A stretch of 64,000 nt of DNA from JASGDN01 sp049840815. GTDB taxonomy: Bacteria; Chloroflexota; Chloroflexia; Thermomicrobiales; UBA6265. Positions 61,740 to 64,000 of the stretch are shown here, one piece after another (position 1 is the first letter of the stretch; the number at the start of each line of letters is the position of its first letter). Where the stretch lies: contig JASGJI010000017.1 of assembly GCA_049840815.1 (NCBI GenBank), positions 310,001 through 374,000 on the forward strand, in the 5' to 3' direction. Both the position numbers and the translations under genes were made by a program. A model generated the notes under the pieces. It was not told where the DNA came from and did no database searches. It worked only from the letters and a program-made list of their open reading frames with translations.

Positions 61740-63092
61740 ATGAACGACGAGATCAGCACCACCGTATCGAACGCACCGGCCATGTCGCGCACGGCGAGCC
61801 GCCGAACGATGGTGAAGGGCGCTGCTGCCAGTGCCGCCATCGCCGCGCTGGGCATGACGGTATCCCGCGCCGGGGCGCAGGCGACCCCGGAAGCGTCGCC
61901 TGCCGTCGCGGCGATCACGCCTTACGACGGCGAAGAGGCGAAGGTCACCTACGGATTCTGGGACACCGCCCAGGAGCCGGCGGTCGATCAGCAGATCGCC
62001 GCGTTCAACGCCGTCTTCCCGAAGATCACCATCGAGAAGCAGATCGTGCCGTGGGCCGACTACTGGACGCAGCTGCAGACGGCGGTGGCTGGCGGCTCGA
62101 CGTTCGATACCCTGTGGATGAACGTCGCCAACTTCCCGACCTACGCCTCCGCTGGCGCGCTGCTGCCGATCACGCAGATCATCGGCGGCGACGGCATCGC
62201 CGTCGATGATCTGCCGCAGACGCTCGTCGAATCGTATTCCTACGAGGGTGTGCAGTACGGCGTGCCCCGCGACTTCGACGCCATCGCCATCTACTACAAC
62301 AAGACGCTCTTCGATAACGCGGGCGTTGCCTATCCAACGGAAGAGTGGACGTGGGACGATTTTCGCGCTGCCGCCGAAAAGCTGACCAACAAGGACGCCG
62401 GGATCTGGGGCGCTGGCATGCAGACCAGCTTCCAGGAGAACTGGATCAACTTCGTCTACCAGAACGATGGCACGCTGCTCAATGCCGACCTCACCGAGGT
62501 CGTGCTGGGCGAGCCTGCCGGTGACGAGGCGATCCAGTACATCACTGGCTTCTTCACGGACGAACTGACGCCGTCGATTGCCATCCAGCAGTCGAATCCG
62601 GTCGCGGAGACGCTCTTCCCGGCGGGGCAGGTCGCGTTCATCCCGGCCGGATCGTTCCGCGCCGCGACGTACGGCGCGCTCGATCTCGATCTGGGGGTCG
62701 CCCCGCTGCCGACCGGCAAGAAGAAGGCGACGATCACGCACGGCGTGTCGAACGTCATCTGGCAGGGCGCCAGCAATCCGGGTGCCGCGCTGGAATGGGT
62801 GAAGTGGCTCCACGGCCAGGAGGCAGAGGAGATCCTCGGCAAGAGCGGCGCGACGATTCCGGCGCTTGCAGGGACGCAGCAGGGCTGGGTCGATGCCTTC
62901 CCGAAGCTCGACCTGCAGATCTTCGTCGATTCGGCCCAGGACTTCGGCTTCAGCTTCCTGTGGCCGCAGGACGCGGGTGACTGGCTGACCGCCGTGCAGG
63001 ATGTGCTGGTGGATGGCTGGGCTGGGAACGTGCCAGCGGCGGAGATCGCGGCGAAGGCGACCGACGCGGGCAACGCCATCCTCAAGGGGTAG
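61740..63092 (+). CDS. Sugar ABC transporter substrate-binding protein
   Basis: A 450-residue SBP_bac_1-type protein with a Tat signal (TASRRTMVKGAAASAAIAALG, twin Arg about 22) and an ATPEASPAVAA linker. VTYGFWDTAQEPAVDQQIAAFNAVFP, the FDTLWMNVANFPTYASAGALLPI stretch (split here as LWMN and TYAS) and YGVPRDFDAIAIYYNKTLFDNAGV are typical. The binding of a sugar is inferred from family and from the MalF-type permease that follows. GGGGGAG lies upstream of ATG 61740. Confidence 0.9.
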   Translation: MNDEISTTVSNAPAMSRTASRRTMVKGAAASAAIAALGMTVSRAGAQATPEASPAVAAITPYDGEEAKVTYGFWDTAQEPAVDQQIAAFNAVFPKITIEKQIVPWADYWTQLQTAVAGGSTFDTLWMNVANFPTYASAGALLPITQIIGGDGIAVDDLPQTLVESYSYEGVQYGVPRDFDAIAIYYNKTLFDNAGVAYPTEEWTWDDFRAAAEKLTNKDAGIWGAGMQTSFQENWINFVYQNDGTLLNADLTEVVLGEPAGDEAIQYITGFFTDELTPSIAIQQSNPVAETLFPAGQVAFIPAGSFRAATYGALDLDLGVAPLPTGKKKATITHGVSNVIWQGASNPGAALEWVKWLHGQEAEEILGKSGATIPALAGTQQGWVDAFPKLDLQIFVDSAQDFGFSFLWPQDAGDWLTAVQDVLVDGWAGNVPAAEIAAKATDAGNAILKG

Positions 63093-63236
63093 CATCGACG
63101 TCGATGAAGGTGTCGGACCAGCGGGTACCATGGAGGTGCCCGCTGGTTCCCCATTTCATGACGCAACGGACTGTGCTGGCGCGCTCCGACGCCGGAGTTT
63201 GCCGGCACGGTCATCACACGGGACTCGGATGCCGCG

Positions 63237-64000
63237 ATGAGTACGACCACAACCCCTTCCACGACACCGGTCGCGATCCCGACCGAAGGCGATCGTCCCC
63301 GCAAGCGCTTCCTCTCCATGGAGGCGCGGTGGGGGTATCTCATGATCGCGCCCTTGGTGATTGGCTTCGCGGTCTTTTTCCTGATCGCGCTGGGATGGTC
63401 GTTCGTCCTCAGCTTCACCGAATGGACGCTTCCGAAATCGCCGGCCTGGATTGGCATCCGCAACTATCAGGATGTCCTGCACGACGCGGCGTTCCGCACG
63501 GCCCTGCGCAACACCTTCGCGATCGCGGTGCCGTTGATCATCCTGCGGCTGGTGCTGGCGTTGCTGCTCGCGGTGGCGCTGAACGCGAAGATCCGGTTCC
63601 GCAACGTCTATCGCCTGCTCTTCTTCCTGCCGGTGCTGACGATGCCGGTGGCGACCGGGCGAATCTGGAAATGGCTGTTCGATCCGGGATTCGGGCCGAT
63701 CAATGCCTTCCTCCGGCAGCTGGGGCTGCCCCAGCCTGACTGGCTGCTCTATCCCGGCTCGGCCACCATCGCCGTGATCATCGTGCTGCTCTGGAGTTCC
63801 GTCGGCTACGACATGATCATCTACCTCTCCGGGTTGCAGGCGATCCCGAAGGACTACTACGACGCCGCCGCGGTGGATGGCGCGGGCGGTTGGCGGAGTT
63901 TTCGCGACATCACAATCCCGATGCTTTCGCCGACGATCTTCTTCCTGTCGGTGATCGGGGTGATCGGATCGCTCCAGGTCTTCGACCTGGTGTACGTGAT
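63237..64000 (+). CDS. Sugar ABC transporter permease (MalF/UgpA type), truncated by window end
   Basis: The frame opens at ATG 63237 and is still open at the window edge (254 codons seen). MSTTTTPSTTP is followed by a first span (YLMIAPLVIGFAVFFLIALGW split after ALG), LSFTEWTLP, four further hydrophobic segments and the EAA loop YYDAAAVDGAGGWRSFRDIT with IPMLSP, where the ATPase docks. It should form the channel with a second permease beyond the window. Confidence 0.88.
   Translation, partial: MSTTTTPSTTPVAIPTEGDRPRKRFLSMEARWGYLMIAPLVIGFAVFFLIALGWSFVLSFTEWTLPKSPAWIGIRNYQDVLHDAAFRTALRNTFAIAVPLIILRLVLALLLAVALNAKIRFRNVYRLLFFLPVLTMPVATGRIWKWLFDPGFGPINAFLRQLGLPQPDWLLYPGSATIAVIIVLLWSSVGYDMIIYLSGLQAIPKDYYDAAAVDGAGGWRSFRDITIPMLSPTIFFLSVIGVIGSLQVFDLVYV

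Overview
The window is GC-rich, densely coding DNA from one bacterial chromosome. The gene style points to a member of the Chloroflexota, most likely the class Thermomicrobia. The signs are a caa3-type oxidase cluster with a cytochrome c domain on subunit II and a long subunit I, a large NB-ARC/TPR/LuxR regulator, many Tat-exported solute-binding proteins whose mature ends carry Ala-Ser-Pro linkers, several Gfo/Idh/MocA dehydrogenases with TIM-barrel isomerases, and a DUF4126 protein. This placement is inferred from gene content; there is no rRNA or other marker in the window. No tRNA, CRISPR array, transposase or prophage was recognised.

Layout. 1-8 kb: sugar isomerase-like gene, two paralogous polysaccharide deacetylase lipoproteins, a DUF4389 membrane protein, a frameshifted DinB-family gene and a LuxR-type ATPase regulator. 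8-12 kb (minus): small membrane protein, argS and arginase in one tight operon. 12-19 kb (plus): caa3 cytochrome oxidase subunits II, I, III and IV, a CtaG-like assembly factor and two small membrane proteins. 19-29 kb: amidohydrolase, sucrase/ferredoxin-like protein, P-loop kinase-like protein, EVE protein, ParB-fold protein coupled to a metallophosphoesterase, histidine phosphatase, a CHRD-like surface protein and a possible Rad52-like annealing protein. 29-36 kb: an open frame in which an XRE regulator runs without a stop into a Tat-exported binding protein, a Gfo/Idh plus isomerase pair, a formylglycine-generating enzyme, an esterase and a Nudix hydrolase. 36-44.6 kb: SDR, a PRC-barrel-like protein, a PPi-type phosphofructokinase coupled to a winged-helix regulator, a CorC/HlyC protein, a PadR regulator and two Gfo/Idh dehydrogenases. 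44.7-45.6 kb is almost pure C and is probably a sequencing artefact. 46-54.7 kb: a complete oligopeptide-type ABC transporter (two permeases, two ATPases, binding protein) followed by glutamine synthetase. 54.8-64 kb: enolase-superfamily dehydratase, SnoaL-like protein, TetR regulator, DUF4126 protein, an S33 peptidase-like exported hydrolase, a small secreted protein, and the start of a sugar ABC transporter (binding protein and a permease cut by the window end).

Together the genes describe an aerobic heterotroph that imports peptides and sugars and processes sugar acids and polyols. Most transcription units end in long, perfect inverted repeats, many without a T-tract. The most unusual items are two related C/U-rich intergenic transcripts with terminators (about 29450-29571 and 33285-33400), the nested XRE/Tat-binding-protein reading frame with a HipB-like operator upstream, a structured leader with a mini-ORF before the peptide-binding protein, and a palindromic repeat element present in two copies.
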